Assembly: GCF_004135975.1 (NCBI RefSeq)
Contig: NZ_CP026538.1
Coordinates: forward strand, 62,001 to 126,000
Length of the DNA: 64,000 nucleotides
Source: Solidesulfovibrio carbinolicus
GTDB lineage: Bacteria; Desulfobacterota; Desulfovibrionia; Desulfovibrionales; Desulfovibrionaceae
Direction: 5' to 3'
Shown here: piece by piece, positions 27,796 to 37,606 of the stretch
How the letters are laid out: each line of letters opens with the position of its first letter
How positions within the stretch are numbered: position 1 is the stretch's first letter
Position numbers and translations under genes: made by a program
The notes under the pieces: generated by a model
What the model saw: the letters and a program-made list of their open reading frames with translations, nothing else
What the model was told of the DNA's origin: nothing
The model's database searches: none

Positions 27796-29031
27796 TTGAG
27801 CCTTCCCAAGACTGCCTACATCCTGCTTTGGTATCCCCTGCCCTCGGAAACGTTCATTTTCCGGGAGGTGGAAAACGCCAAGGCGGCCGGTATGCCCTTT
27901 TGCGTCCACGCCCTTTACGGCGAGGCCCGAAAGCATCTGTCCCCCCAGATGGCCGCCGTGGCCCCGACGGTCGCCCGCCTGGGCGCCCGGGCCATCCCGC
28001 GCATCCTGGCCGACATGGCCTGGTGGGCCGTGCGGCGACCCGTCGAAACGGCCTGCATCCTGGCCACCATCCCCTGGCGGCGCTGGAGCTGCCTGGAGGT
28101 GGCCGGCGAAAACGTCTTCGCCATGTGCGCCGGCTTTTCCCTGGCCCGCAAATTCCTGGCCGACGGCATCGAGCACATCCACGCCGGCTGGGCCAACGGC
28201 CCGGCCACGGCCGCCTGGGTGGCCTCGCGCCTGTCCGGCATCCCCTTTTCCTTTTCCGCCCGGGCCGGCGACATCTATCCGCCCGACGGGGCCCTGGCCG
28301 AAAAGATGCGCGCCGCCGCGGCCATCCACACCAACAACAAGGCCAACATCGCCCACTTGCACGCCACGGCCCCGGACGCCGCCGCCAAGATCCGCCAGAT
28401 CTACAACAGCCTGACGCTCACCGGCCGCGACGTCTCCCCGGTGCACCTGGAGCCGCCCTACCGGCTCCTGGCCGTGGGCCGTTTTTGCCGCACCAAGGGC
28501 TTTGACGTCCTCATCGACGCCTGCGCCCTGCTGGCCCGGCGGGGATTCCCTTTCCAGCTCACCCTGGTCGGGGCCGGCCTGCCCCTGCCCACGGCGCTCA
28601 TTCGCCGGCGCATCCGCATCCACGGCCTGCGCGCCCGGGTGTTTTTGCCGGGTTTCGTCAGCCACGACCGCATGAGCGAACTCTACGCCGCAACCGATGT
28701 CTTTATCATGCCAAGCGTGGTCCACCCCTCGGGCGACCGCGACGGCATCCCCAACGTCATCATGGAAGCCCTGGCCCACCGCATCCCCGTGGTGGCCACC
28801 GACGTCTGCGGCATCCCCGAGGTGGTGGAAGACGGCGTCACCGGCCGGCTGGTGGCCCAGCGCGACCCCGAAGCCATCGCCAACGCCGTCATGGCCCTGG
28901 CCGCTGACCGGCAGGCCGCCCTGGCCATGGCCGAGGAGGGCAAGAAACGCGTGGCCGCCATGTTCGATCCCGAGACCAACACCCGCGCCATCCTCGACTT
29001 TTTTGGGAGCCTCCCCCGGAGGCGCTTCTAG
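27796..29031 (+). CDS. GT4-family glycosyltransferase (WcaL/ExpC-like)
   Basis: A 411-residue GT-B glycosyltransferase. The N-terminal domain begins YILLWYPLPSETFIFREVENAK, characteristic of colanic-acid type WcaL relatives. The C-terminal nucleotide-sugar domain has RLLAVGRFCRTKGFDVLIDA, then GHDR-like FVSHDRMSELYAATDVFIMPS and the E-x7-E part GDRDGIPNVIMEALAHRIPVVATDVCGIPEVVEDG. The start is a TTG at 27796 with weak upstream purines. The next gene, asnB, follows without a gap. The three-gene set glycosyltransferase-asnB-MFS suggests synthesis and export of an amidated exopolysaccharide or glycolipid; this is inference. Confidence 0.88.
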   Translation: MSLPKTAYILLWYPLPSETFIFREVENAKAAGMPFCVHALYGEARKHLSPQMAAVAPTVARLGARAIPRILADMAWWAVRRPVETACILATIPWRRWSCLEVAGENVFAMCAGFSLARKFLADGIEHIHAGWANGPATAAWVASRLSGIPFSFSARAGDIYPPDGALAEKMRAAAAIHTNNKANIAHLHATAPDAAAKIRQIYNSLTLTGRDVSPVHLEPPYRLLAVGRFCRTKGFDVLIDACALLARRGFPFQLTLVGAGLPLPTALIRRRIRIHGLRARVFLPGFVSHDRMSELYAATDVFIMPSVVHPSGDRDGIPNVIMEALAHRIPVVATDVCGIPEVVEDGVTGRLVAQRDPEAIANAVMALAADRQAALAMAEEGKKRVAAMFDPETNTRAILDFFGSLPRRRF

Positions 29032-30942
29032 ATGTGCGGCATCGCCGGTTTCGTCTGGCCGGCGGGAGGAACCCCGCCCCCGGCCGAGGAGCGCCGGGCG
29101 CTGCTGTCCGCCATGACCGGGGCCATGGCCCATCGCGGCCCGGACGGCGAGGGCCTGCTCATCGACGGCCCGGCTGCCCTGGGCCATCGCCGGCTGTCCA
29201 TCATCGACCTGGCCGCCGGCTCCCAGCCCATGGAAGACCCCGATGGCCGGGCCGTGGTCACGTTTAACGGCGAGATCTACAACTACCGCGAGCTCAAGGC
29301 CCGCTACGCCATGCGCGGCTTTCGCTTCCGCACCAATTCCGACACCGAGGTCATCCTGGCCGCCTGGCTCCTGGACGGCCCGGCCGGCCTCGACGCCCTG
29401 GAAGGCATGTTCGCCTTTGCCCTGTGGGACCGCGACAGCCGTACGCTTTTTGCCGCCCGGGACCGCTTCGGCAAAAAGCCCCTGGCTTACACCATCCAAA
29501 ACGGCGTCTTCGCCTTCGCCTCCGAGCTGACCGCCCTGGCCAAGCTCCCTTTTTTGCGCCTGGAAACGCCCATCGGCGCGCTCATGCGCTTTGCCGCCTA
29601 CGAATACATCCCCACCCCGGAGACGATCTACAAGGACGTCTTCAAGCTGCGCCCGGGGCATTATCTGCTGTGGCGCGACGGACAGCTCACTACCGCCCCC
29701 TACTGGGACATGCCCCTGCCCGGCCCCGAGCCCAAGGAATCCGAAGAGGAACTCTGCGAAAAGCTGCGTCTGCTTCTGGCCCAATCCGTCAAGCGCCGGC
29801 TGGTGGCCGACGTGCCCTTGGGCGTCTTTCTCTCGGGCGGCGTCGATTCCTCGGCCGTGGCCGCCCTGACCGCCGGCATGGTCAGCCGGGTCAAGACGTT
29901 TAGCATCGGCTTCAGCGAAGCCTCCTACGACGAGTCGCGCTACGCCCGCATGGTGGCCGGCCGCTTCGCCACCGACCACCACGAGCGCATCCTTTCGGCC
30001 GACGCCTGCGGGTCACTATTGCCCGAGATCGTCTCGCGCTTCGACGAACCCATGGCCGACCCGTCCATCGTGCCGACCTATCTGCTGTCCCAGGTCACCC
30101 GGGAAAACGTCACCGTGGCCCTGGGCGGCGACGGTCCGGACGAGCTGTTCTACGGCTACGAATACTTCCCGGCCTTCCATCTGGCCGCCGGCTACGACCG
30201 CTTGCCGCCCTTTGTGCGCAAGCGCCTGATCGAGCCCTTGGCCAAAATGCTGCCCCACTCGTCGGGCTACATCAATCCGCGCTTTGTGGCCGACACCTTC
30301 CTGGCCGGAGCCACCGCGCCCCAGTGGCTGCGGGTGCAGACCTGGCTGTCGGCCTTCTCGGCCGAGTCCCAGGCCCATCTCTGGCGCGAGGCCAGGCCCG
30401 GGATGCTTGCTCCCGAGCGGCTTTTCGCCCCCACCAAGGAGCTTTTCGAGGGCTTCCCGGCCGACGATCCCCTGGCCCGGGTGGGTTACGTCTTTGCCCG
30501 GCAGTACATGCTCGACTATATCCTGGTGAAAGTGGACCGCTGCTCCATGATGCACTCCCTGGAAGCCCGGGCGCCGTTCCTGGACCGCGACCTCGCCGAA
30601 TTCGTTTGCCGCCTGCCCTCGCGCTACAAGCTGCGCGGAGCCAAGCGCAAATACCTGCTCAAGAAGGCCGTGGCCGACTTGCTCCCCAAGGACATCCTGG
30701 GCCGGGGCAAGCGCGGCTTTCTCATCCCCGTGGCCGACTGGCTGCGCGGCCAGTTGCGCCCGCAGGTGGACGAACTGCTCGGCCAGCGCCATCTGCGCGA
30801 CCAGGGCATCTTCAATCCGGTCGAAGTCGGACGGCTCGTCACCGAGCACGCCACCAAGGCCGCCGACCACCGCAAAAAGCTCTGGACGCTGCTGGTCCTG
30901 CAACTCTGGCTTGCCAAGCACAAGCCCACCATCATCCCGTGA
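29032..30942 (+). CDS. asnB: Asparagine synthase, glutamine-hydrolysing type
   Basis: A 636-residue class II amidotransferase. The mature catalytic Cys is residue 2 (MCGIAGFVW). The glutaminase domain has MAHRGPDGEG and RLSIIDLAAGSQPM. The synthetase domain has the PP-loop LSGGVDSSAVAAL, then SIGFSEASYDES and LGGDGPDELFYGYEYF. Such proteins make asparagine or, inside polysaccharide clusters, amidate sugar carboxylates. The operon context (glycosyltransferase directly upstream, transporter overlapping downstream) favours the second role, but this is not proven. The length agrees with the family's 600-650. Confidence 0.93.
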   Translation: MCGIAGFVWPAGGTPPPAEERRALLSAMTGAMAHRGPDGEGLLIDGPAALGHRRLSIIDLAAGSQPMEDPDGRAVVTFNGEIYNYRELKARYAMRGFRFRTNSDTEVILAAWLLDGPAGLDALEGMFAFALWDRDSRTLFAARDRFGKKPLAYTIQNGVFAFASELTALAKLPFLRLETPIGALMRFAAYEYIPTPETIYKDVFKLRPGHYLLWRDGQLTTAPYWDMPLPGPEPKESEEELCEKLRLLLAQSVKRRLVADVPLGVFLSGGVDSSAVAALTAGMVSRVKTFSIGFSEASYDESRYARMVAGRFATDHHERILSADACGSLLPEIVSRFDEPMADPSIVPTYLLSQVTRENVTVALGGDGPDELFYGYEYFPAFHLAAGYDRLPPFVRKRLIEPLAKMLPHSSGYINPRFVADTFLAGATAPQWLRVQTWLSAFSAESQAHLWREARPGMLAPERLFAPTKELFEGFPADDPLARVGYVFARQYMLDYILVKVDRCSMMHSLEARAPFLDRDLAEFVCRLPSRYKLRGAKRKYLLKKAVADLLPKDILGRGKRGFLIPVADWLRGQLRPQVDELLGQRHLRDQGIFNPVEVGRLVTEHATKAADHRKKLWTLLVLQLWLAKHKPTIIP

Positions 30943-32134
30943 AAGCACACCTCGATCCGGCCCGGCCGGAATACGGCCTGACCCGGTCCGCCCTGCGCGA
31001 ATCGGGCCGCCACGACATTCTGCTGTTTTTGCTCGTCTCCACCATCGCTTCCACGGCCGGCATCCAGGCCTGGCAGACGCTTATCAACAACTTCGCCGTG
31101 GAGTCCGCCCACCTTGGGGCCGACGCCGTGGGCTTTGTCCAGTCCATCCGCGAGGTGCCGGGCTTTCTCTCCATGCTCGTCATCTACGTGCTGCTGGTTT
31201 TAAGCGAACAGCGCGCCGCCTCCCTGTCCATCCTGATCCTGGGCGTGGGGCTGGCCGCCACCGGCTATTTCCCGAGCTTTTGGGGCCTGACCGCCACCAC
31301 GCTCATCATGTCCACGGGATTCCACTACTACGAGCCGCTCAACCAATCGCTGACGCTGCAGCATTTCAACACCTTCGAGGCCCCGGTGGTGCTCTCGCGC
31401 ATCCGGGCCGTGGGCGCGCTGGCCAACATCGCCGTGGGCATCCTCATCTATTTCATGGCCGACGCCATGGGCTACAAGGGCATGTTCGCCGTCATCGGCG
31501 CGCTGGTGGCCATGGTCGGCCTGTGGGGGCTCTGCAAAAAACCCTGCGAGACCGACGTCGCGCCCCAGAAAAAGAAGATGTACCTGCGGCGCAAGTACTG
31601 GCTGTATTACCTGCTCACCTTCCTGGAAGGCTCGCGCCGCCAGATATTCATCGTCTTCGCCGTCTATCTGCTGGTCAAGAAATTCGACTATTCCATCCAG
31701 TCCATCACCATCCTGTTCGTCATCAACAACGCCATCAACTACTTCTTAAATCCCATGATCGGCCGGGCCATCAACCGGTTCGGCGAGCGCCAGCTGCTGT
31801 CCATCGAATACGCCGGCATGATCGTGGTCTTCCTCGTCTACGCCTACACCAATTCCCACATCATCGCCGGCACGATGTTCGTGCTGGACTATCTGCTGTT
31901 TAATTTCAACGTGGGCGTGCGCACCTACTATCAGAAGATCGCCGCCCCGAGGACATGGCCTCGGGCATGGCCATGGGGTTCACCATCAATCACATCGCCG
32001 CCGTGGTGGTGCCGGTCCTGGGCGGCATCCTGTGGATGGTGGACTACAAGATTCCCTTTTTCATCGGCGTGGGGCTGGGCGTGGTGTCGCTGGTCTTCAC
32101 CCAGCTCATCCGCACCCCCGCCAAAACGGCCTAG
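30939..32134 (+). pseudogene. MFS transporter, frameshifted near its 3' end
   Basis: Starts at a GTG overlapping the asnB stop by four bases and encodes about ten transmembrane helices in one frame to about 31950. The pattern is of the major facilitator superfamily (helix pairs, RRKYWLYYLLTFLEGSRRQIF middle loop). After YYQKIAA the frame turns into Trp/Pro/Ser-rich nonsense. The neighbouring frame continues sensibly as EDMASGMAMGFTINHIAAVV, then two helices, ending KTA and a TAG at 32132-32134. One base is missing within the C-run near 31943-31948. Either the gene is broken or the sequence has an error; everything else is intact. Family otherwise sure; substrate unknown. Confidence 0.85.
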
Positions 32135-32154
32135 CGCCGTGTGAGTGAAATGCG

Positions 32155-32225
32155 TGCCTCCGGCGGCCAGGGCTTTGCCCTGGACCCACCGGGGGGATGA
32201 TCCCCCCGGACCCCCGCAACGGGGA
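32155..32225 (+). repeat. GC hairpin repeat (copy 5)
   Basis: GCCTCCGGCGGC, then CAGGGCTTTGCCCTGG and CCGGGGGGATGATCCCCCCGG stems, ending ACCCCCGC. It lies 20 bases past the MFS stop. Confidence 0.7.
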
Positions 32226-32338
32226 AAGGGGTAAGGGGGGACCGGCGGCTGGCGATGCTGCAAGTCCGGCTATTGTCTGTCTAAGGGGCGCGGCGGCGTA
32301 GCCTTTCCCCTTTGAAAGTTTTTGGGGAAGGAGGGGGT

Positions 32339-32384
32339 CTGGGGGAGGAAACCCCTTTATTCAAAAAGGGGTTTCCTCCCCCAG
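32339..32384. repeat. Perfect 20-base inverted repeat ahead of aguA
   Basis: Arms 32339-32358 (CTGGGGGAGGAAACCCCTTT) and 32365-32384 are exact complements around the loop ATTCAA. The hairpin ends 17 bases before the AAGGAG of the deiminase gene. It is too close to be only a terminator of the upstream operon. Confidence 0.8.
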
Positions 32385-32411
32385 ATTCTCTCGTTTTCCA
32401 AAGGAGCTCCC

Positions 32412-33449
32412 ATGACGACCATGTGGCCGGCCGAGTTCGAGGCGCATCGGGCGGTGTGGCTGGCCTGGCCGGGCAACGCGTCCGACTGGCCGGGCAAGTT
32501 TTCGCCCATTGCCTGGGTGTATGGCGAGATGATCCGCAAGCTGACCGGGGCTGGCGAGCGGGTGCGGCTGCTGGTGCGCGACGCCAAACAGCGCGCGGCG
32601 GCCGGGCGGGTGCTTGGGGCCGTTGGCGCGGATTTGACGCTTGTGGAGTGGTTCGAGCGCCCCATGGACCGGGGCTGGACCCGGGATTTCATGCCGTTTT
32701 TCGTGCGCCGGGGCGGGAAGATCGCGGCCGTGGACTTCGGGTTCACGGGCTGGGCCAAGTATCCGGACCATACCCTGGACGATCAGGTGGGGCCGTCAGT
32801 GTGCCGGGAGTTGGGGATGACGGTGATCCCGGCTTTGCACGACGGGCGCAGGGTGGTGCTGGAGGGCGGCGGCATGGACGGCAACGGCCGGGGTGACGTG
32901 CTGACCACCGAGGAGTGCCTGCTCGATCCGGCCGTGCAGGTCCGCAATCCGGGTTTTGGCCGGGCCGATTACGAGGCCGTGTTCCGGGAATATCTGGGCG
33001 CGAAAAACGTCATCTGGCTCGGCCAGGGCATTGCCGGCGACGACACCCACGGCCATGTGGACGACCTGTGCCGGTTCGTCACGCCCGACACCGTGGTCCT
33101 TTGCCGCGAGGACGACCCGGCCGACGCCAACTACGCCGCCTTAAACGAGAACCGGGAGCGGCTGCAGGGGCTGCGCCTGGCCGACGGCGGGGCGCTGACG
33201 GTGGTCGATCTGCCCATGCCCCGGCCGGTGGTGTTTAGGGGCCAGCGGTTGCCGGCCAGCTACGCCAATTTCCTCATTGCCGACCGAGTGGTGCTGGTCC
33301 CGACCTTCAACGACGCACGCGACCGGCTGGCGCTAGGCATCCTGGCCGAGCTGTTCCCGGGCCGGGAAGTGGTGGGCATATCCGCCGTGGACCTCGTCTG
33401 GGGTCTGGGGACCATCCACTGCCTGAGCCACGAGGAGCCGGCGGCCTAA
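32412..33449 (+). CDS. aguA: Agmatine deiminase / peptidyl-arginine-deiminase family
   Basis: A 345-residue guanidine-modifying enzyme that would turn agmatine into N-carbamoylputrescine. Catalytic parts: the WTRDFMPFF segment with Asp92, LEGGGMDGNG, His213 in DDTHGHVDD and the nucleophile Cys337 in GLGTIHCLSHEEP. Family members have about 340-370 residues. The ATG at 32412 follows AAGGAG by five bases; the longer upstream frame runs through the hairpin and is not real. No amidohydrolase (aguB) is next to it, so a peptidyl-arginine or other substrate cannot be excluded. Confidence 0.88.
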   Translation: MTTMWPAEFEAHRAVWLAWPGNASDWPGKFSPIAWVYGEMIRKLTGAGERVRLLVRDAKQRAAAGRVLGAVGADLTLVEWFERPMDRGWTRDFMPFFVRRGGKIAAVDFGFTGWAKYPDHTLDDQVGPSVCRELGMTVIPALHDGRRVVLEGGGMDGNGRGDVLTTEECLLDPAVQVRNPGFGRADYEAVFREYLGAKNVIWLGQGIAGDDTHGHVDDLCRFVTPDTVVLCREDDPADANYAALNENRERLQGLRLADGGALTVVDLPMPRPVVFRGQRLPASYANFLIADRVVLVPTFNDARDRLALGILAELFPGREVVGISAVDLVWGLGTIHCLSHEEPAA

Positions 33450-33746
33450 GGCCCGGGGCGCCGGGCTTCGACACCGGGGCCGGCGTTGCCGCACGCCGGT
33501 CCTTCCCGGTTGTGGTGTTCAAACGCGTGCGTGCACCACGAAGCAGAAATTGAGACGGCTGCATAGCCCTACTTTTCAGACCGCCTAAACAGGGGTGGAT
33601 TACCAAACTATTCACCGGTCGCTTGATTTTTTTTCAAGGGGTCGCCCCCACCCATTTTGGACTTTTCGGGTGCATCCCCTGAAATAATCTGGCCCTGCTT
33701 TTCGCCGGCGTGGATTGTTTGTAAACTGTAAAAGGGATTAGAAAAT
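33450..33746. other. Intergenic region at the border of an AT-rich island
   Basis: No gene is supported. A C/G-rich hairpin lies just after aguA (GGCCCGGGGCGCCGGGC). Toward 33640-33695 it carries a repeat shared inversely with 5828-5866. Base composition then drops sharply from about 33700. Confidence 0.5.
33658..33695 (-). repeat. Short repeat shared with 5828-5866 (inverted)
   Basis: Its minus-strand reading contains GGGCCAGATTATTTCAGGGG, then ATGCACCCGAAAAGTCC. This matches 5828-5866 with few differences. Confidence 0.5.
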
Positions 33747-36563
33747 TCAATCGATTAATTCTACCACCAAATTTCTAACTCTTAACCAAGCATAATCCAT
33801 GCTTCCTCCTTTAGGTATGCGGCTACACAGGTATATAGCCATAGAAGGACACGAATGTGTAATAGGAATTGTCAACTCAATGGGCTTCATGGCTTCAAGC
33901 GTCAGCCAATCGCTATGCCCAAGAGAAGAATCATGTTTATTCCTAAGTAAATATTTGTCTGGATCTTTAATGATGAATGGTGATACAAAAGCTATAAACT
34001 CTAAAGTTCCAGCCAAGGCATTCTCAGTGCAAACAGTCATTTTTATATTTACAGATCCAAATGTGCCTAGACCAGTAATTTCACAAATAGTAATAGATTC
34101 AAGTATAGGATGAATTAAGATATAATTTTGGTTTAGGTCTAAGTGAACAATGTCGAAATGAGATCTATGAGTGCTTTTGCTTACATCTTTAACTACGACA
34201 TATTCTTTTATAAAATCTGAAGAAATGTCATAGTTATCTAATCCTCCATGAGTATTGACCGTCTTAAAAATATCTTCAACAAAACTACGATCGATACCTG
34301 GATCAACATAGTTTTGAGCGTCGCAACAAGTCAGACGAAGAGTGTTGAAACGCATAACAGCATTGCGAAAGAGCTGAAGTTTTACAGATGGCGAAGGAGT
34401 GGTAAAGGTTCGCTCCCATACTAAGCGGGTTAAAATCTTGCCTAAAAATGGTCGTGCAGCATCAAGTAAAAATTTAGAGAGAAAAATGCTATATATAGTA
34501 TCGAAAACTACAAATATATCTAATATTTTTCTCGATCCATCCATCGTTATGCGCCCAGGACCAGAATCACGATGAATATACAATGGATAATTCACATATG
34601 AAAAAGTGGGTTGACTTAAAAATATTTTATAAAAAACTGGGTGGTCTTCATAATATAATCCAGCATCAAAACAAATATTTTGAAATAAGCTTGAATGATA
34701 GAGTTTATTCCAAGCACTTGGATAAAGAGAGGTGACGGTCTGTAAATTAATATCAATAACATCATCATGCCAAAACGGATACACGCAATCATCTTGTAGG
34801 AAAGATGTGCAGCTGAAAATATCTCCTTCGCGGTTTAAATTATTTACAGAACAAACGGCAAGTTTGGTTTTATTTTTTAAACAAGAAGTATGCATCAATC
34901 GCAACATATCTTTGTGAATGTAATCGTCACTATCAACAAAAGATATGTAAGTACCTGAAGCAATTTTTAACCCTTCGTTTCTGGCGACGGAGAGACCAGA
35001 ATTAGTAATACTTACACATTTAAATCGTGAATCCTTATCTAAAAAATTTTGAATTATTGACATGGAATTATCAATAGACCCATCGTTAACAACAATGACC
35101 TCAAAATTTTCAAATGTTTGATTGGCTATCGAATTGAGACATTCCTCTAAATAGCATTCGGCATTAAAAACGGGGACGATTACGGAGATTTCTGGCTTAT
35201 TTCTTGGAATGTTTATATCTAAATATTTATGAGGAGCCGATAGTTTATAGTCATAGTCAATGGATTCGAGGAGATCGATATAAGAGCGCGCAAAATTTTC
35301 CACTGTAAAAAATTTTTTATATAACTCCCGATTCTCTTTGCTAAGATGCTCTCGTTCATTTTTCGACATGGCTTTAATTTTCAAAATTATCGATTCAAAT
35401 TCTGAATTGGAATCACATAAAAATATTCCTGGAAAATTATTGGCAAAAAACTTATTTCCACCAGTGTTAGAAGTTACTACAATTGCACCAACAGATAAAG
35501 CTTCTAACAATATCAAATCAAAATATGTTTGAAGGTTTGGCAAAACAAAGACATCGGCTGCACTGATGAAATGGCCTGGATTGTCTGTCCAGCCAACCTC
35601 GACCCAACGGTCATGCTCCGGAGAAGCGATAGGGCCTTTTCGACCAAGTACATATATAAAAATATCATCATTTTTGTCTAACAGCTTGACACCAAAATCG
35701 ATAAGTCGGTCATAACCTTTTATTGAGTTATGTCTTCCGGCAAAGCAAATTATAAATTTATTGGCCGCACCCCACTGTTCATTCAACACATTGTAACTGT
35801 TCGATACGGTTAATTCTGGAACTCCTGTAAGCATAAAGCGAATGTCCTTATGCCGAAATATTTCCTTATAAGGCGACGAGGCATAATATGGCTCCAAAGA
35901 ATCAACACAAGGGAAAACAATCACGTCAGATACTCTGAATGCTAGCATATCAACTTCAAGGTGAGTAAAGTAATAACTTTCTGCCAAGTTCCTTGGTAGT
36001 CCTTCAGAATAAGCAATTTCTGAAGCTTCCTTGGCAGGCATTTCTGGGCAATGAGAAGTTAATACTATCTTAATAGTATGCCTTGCGCCATGACGAACCA
36101 AGGAATTATGAACTTTGACAGCATCAATGGAAGTGTGAACATGAATAATGTGGCGTCGCTGAGGCTCAATCATCTGCAGAAAACTCGGCGTTAAACACAT
36201 ATAGTCATGACGAGATAAAAATGTACACATTGACTCATATTTTTGCGAAGTTAGTGATTTATAGTTTTCAGAAAGGCTTTTTGCAGTTGTTTTAGACAAA
36301 AAAAAGTTGTTGGAAAATTTGTTTATCAGGTCATTATGACCACTACACGTGCAATCATTAGATCTTACAGCAAAATAAACCTTTTGACTTTGTTCGATTT
36401 TCTCCAATCCCATCTTTAAATTATACAAATAACCCGGAGGCCCCCCAGCTCGACCATCCAATATCCAATCAAAGTAGATAACGTATTTTGAATTTTGAGA
36501 ATTTAAGACACTCTCGACAGAGGGACCATTATTCAATGGCTTTTTTAACAACCTATCCGGCAC
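33747..36563 (-). CDS. Two-domain glycosyltransferase (GT4 followed by GT2)
   Basis: About 938 residues from a GTG at 36563 that has GGGAG eight bases ahead; a TTG at 36578 is the alternative. Residues about 25-435 form a GT-B (GT4) enzyme: DGRAGGPPGYLYN near the start, FAGRHNSIKGYDRLIDFGV, then SAADVFVLPNL and EALSVGAIVVTSNTGG. From about 460 a GT-A (GT2) enzyme begins PEISVIVPVFNAECYLEECL, with VVNDGSIDNSMS and SFVDSDDYIHKDML. The last 250 residues have no recognised domain. Such fusions build repeating surface polysaccharides. The gene is strongly AT-rich compared with its neighbours, so it was very likely acquired. Confidence 0.85.
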   Translation of the reverse strand: MPDRLLKKPLNNGPSVESVLNSQNSKYVIYFDWILDGRAGGPPGYLYNLKMGLEKIEQSQKVYFAVRSNDCTCSGHNDLINKFSNNFFLSKTTAKSLSENYKSLTSQKYESMCTFLSRHDYMCLTPSFLQMIEPQRRHIIHVHTSIDAVKVHNSLVRHGARHTIKIVLTSHCPEMPAKEASEIAYSEGLPRNLAESYYFTHLEVDMLAFRVSDVIVFPCVDSLEPYYASSPYKEIFRHKDIRFMLTGVPELTVSNSYNVLNEQWGAANKFIICFAGRHNSIKGYDRLIDFGVKLLDKNDDIFIYVLGRKGPIASPEHDRWVEVGWTDNPGHFISAADVFVLPNLQTYFDLILLEALSVGAIVVTSNTGGNKFFANNFPGIFLCDSNSEFESIILKIKAMSKNEREHLSKENRELYKKFFTVENFARSYIDLLESIDYDYKLSAPHKYLDINIPRNKPEISVIVPVFNAECYLEECLNSIANQTFENFEVIVVNDGSIDNSMSIIQNFLDKDSRFKCVSITNSGLSVARNEGLKIASGTYISFVDSDDYIHKDMLRLMHTSCLKNKTKLAVCSVNNLNREGDIFSCTSFLQDDCVYPFWHDDVIDINLQTVTSLYPSAWNKLYHSSLFQNICFDAGLYYEDHPVFYKIFLSQPTFSYVNYPLYIHRDSGPGRITMDGSRKILDIFVVFDTIYSIFLSKFLLDAARPFLGKILTRLVWERTFTTPSPSVKLQLFRNAVMRFNTLRLTCCDAQNYVDPGIDRSFVEDIFKTVNTHGGLDNYDISSDFIKEYVVVKDVSKSTHRSHFDIVHLDLNQNYILIHPILESITICEITGLGTFGSVNIKMTVCTENALAGTLEFIAFVSPFIIKDPDKYLLRNKHDSSLGHSDWLTLEAMKPIELTIPITHSCPSMAIYLCSRIPKGGSMDYAWLRVRNLVVELID

Positions 36564-36640
36564 AGGACTTACTCCCAACTGCTATATAGTTTGCATTAAA
36601 TATATTATCAGCTATTAACTATAATTTTGGAAAACGATGC

Positions 36641-37606
36641 CTAGACCAACTTAACGGGACAACGTTCCAAAAATCTTAAAAAAATATCATTAACGCCATT
36701 GTGAGCGTTAGTTGAAAAATAAATCAATTTGTTGTCTGGCAACCAAAATGGTCGATTGATTGAAAAATATTGCCGTGATAATTCTAAGCTTTCTTCATAA
36801 TGATCTTCAAAAATTGTAACCCGTTGCTCATATGTCAGATATCCGTAAGTCTTCGGTGTTTTCAAAAGCTTATCGATGCGAAAGGCTCTGTCAATATAGG
36901 TAAGTAAATTTTCTTCATTGTAAGATTGTGACTTATAGGCTTCTCGTAGAGCGTATGTCATTGGAACGCTGAGACTGGCATTTTCCCAAATTTTCAATTC
37001 AGCCAACAATGTCGTCCCAAAAATTTCAAAAGAAACATCTTGAATAAATGTAGCGGGAGTAAAATTCAAAACAGAAATGTCTACTGTGTTGGGTAAAATA
37101 CTTTTAATTCTATTAATTTGTTTTAGAAATGAGAAATTTTTCATTTTCCGTTTATAATAATCCCAGATATCTTCGCTCGTTCTTCCACGTTTGATGTCTT
37201 CTGCGTACATAGACTCAACCCATCGATCATGCCCTCTCACCAAAAATAATATTTTGATTCTTGATTCTGGAAATGCCTCAACTATCATCTTCAAACATTG
37301 AATATTCCTGGTTAAGCAAAAATCTTCACAAGATATTACACCGTAATCCTCTGATCTTTCCATCAGTTCAGACTTCAAGTTGTCGATGGTGCTTGAAGGG
37401 TTTTCATGCAATAAAGCAATTAGATCATGATGGGCAAACATCCATCCTTGAGTCAATCCTGTGCTAGGGTAGTAAAATTTAAAATTTGTATCAATTTCAC
37501 CTTGTGAAGCTTTCGTAAAAAAAACCTGAAGAGTCGAAGAACCCGTTTTATGAAAACCAGCATGTATTATCAAATTTTTAGGAGCTGTTGCCATCAAGCT
37601 AGACAT
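36641..37606 (-). CDS. Sulfotransferase-like protein
   Basis: A 321-residue protein. Near the N-terminus IIHAGFHKTGSSTLQVFF matches the 5'-phosphosulfate-binding loop of PAPS-dependent sulfotransferases. The middle VRGHDRWVESMYAEDIKRG matches the 3'-phosphate-binding region (R-x-x-x-x-x-x-S). It would place sulfate on a sugar of a surface glycan, in line with the adjacent double glycosyltransferase. The ATG at 37606 is preferred: AGAGGTGG lies four bases ahead. The gene is AT-rich and lies in the same island and orientation as the glycosyltransferase, about 60 bases away. Donor and acceptor specificity are unproven. Confidence 0.75.
   Translation of the reverse strand: MSSLMATAPKNLIIHAGFHKTGSSTLQVFFTKASQGEIDTNFKFYYPSTGLTQGWMFAHHDLIALLHENPSSTIDNLKSELMERSEDYGVISCEDFCLTRNIQCLKMIVEAFPESRIKILFLVRGHDRWVESMYAEDIKRGRTSEDIWDYYKRKMKNFSFLKQINRIKSILPNTVDISVLNFTPATFIQDVSFEIFGTTLLAELKIWENASLSVPMTYALREAYKSQSYNEENLLTYIDRAFRIDKLLKTPKTYGYLTYEQRVTIFEDHYEESLELSRQYFSINRPFWLPDNKLIYFSTNAHNGVNDIFLRFLERCPVKLV

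Noticed and set aside
27721-29982. A 753-codon minus-strand frame opposite the glycosyltransferase and asnB
   Set aside because: Gly/Ala/Gln-rich mirror of highly biased GC codons; the plus-strand genes have full motif sets.
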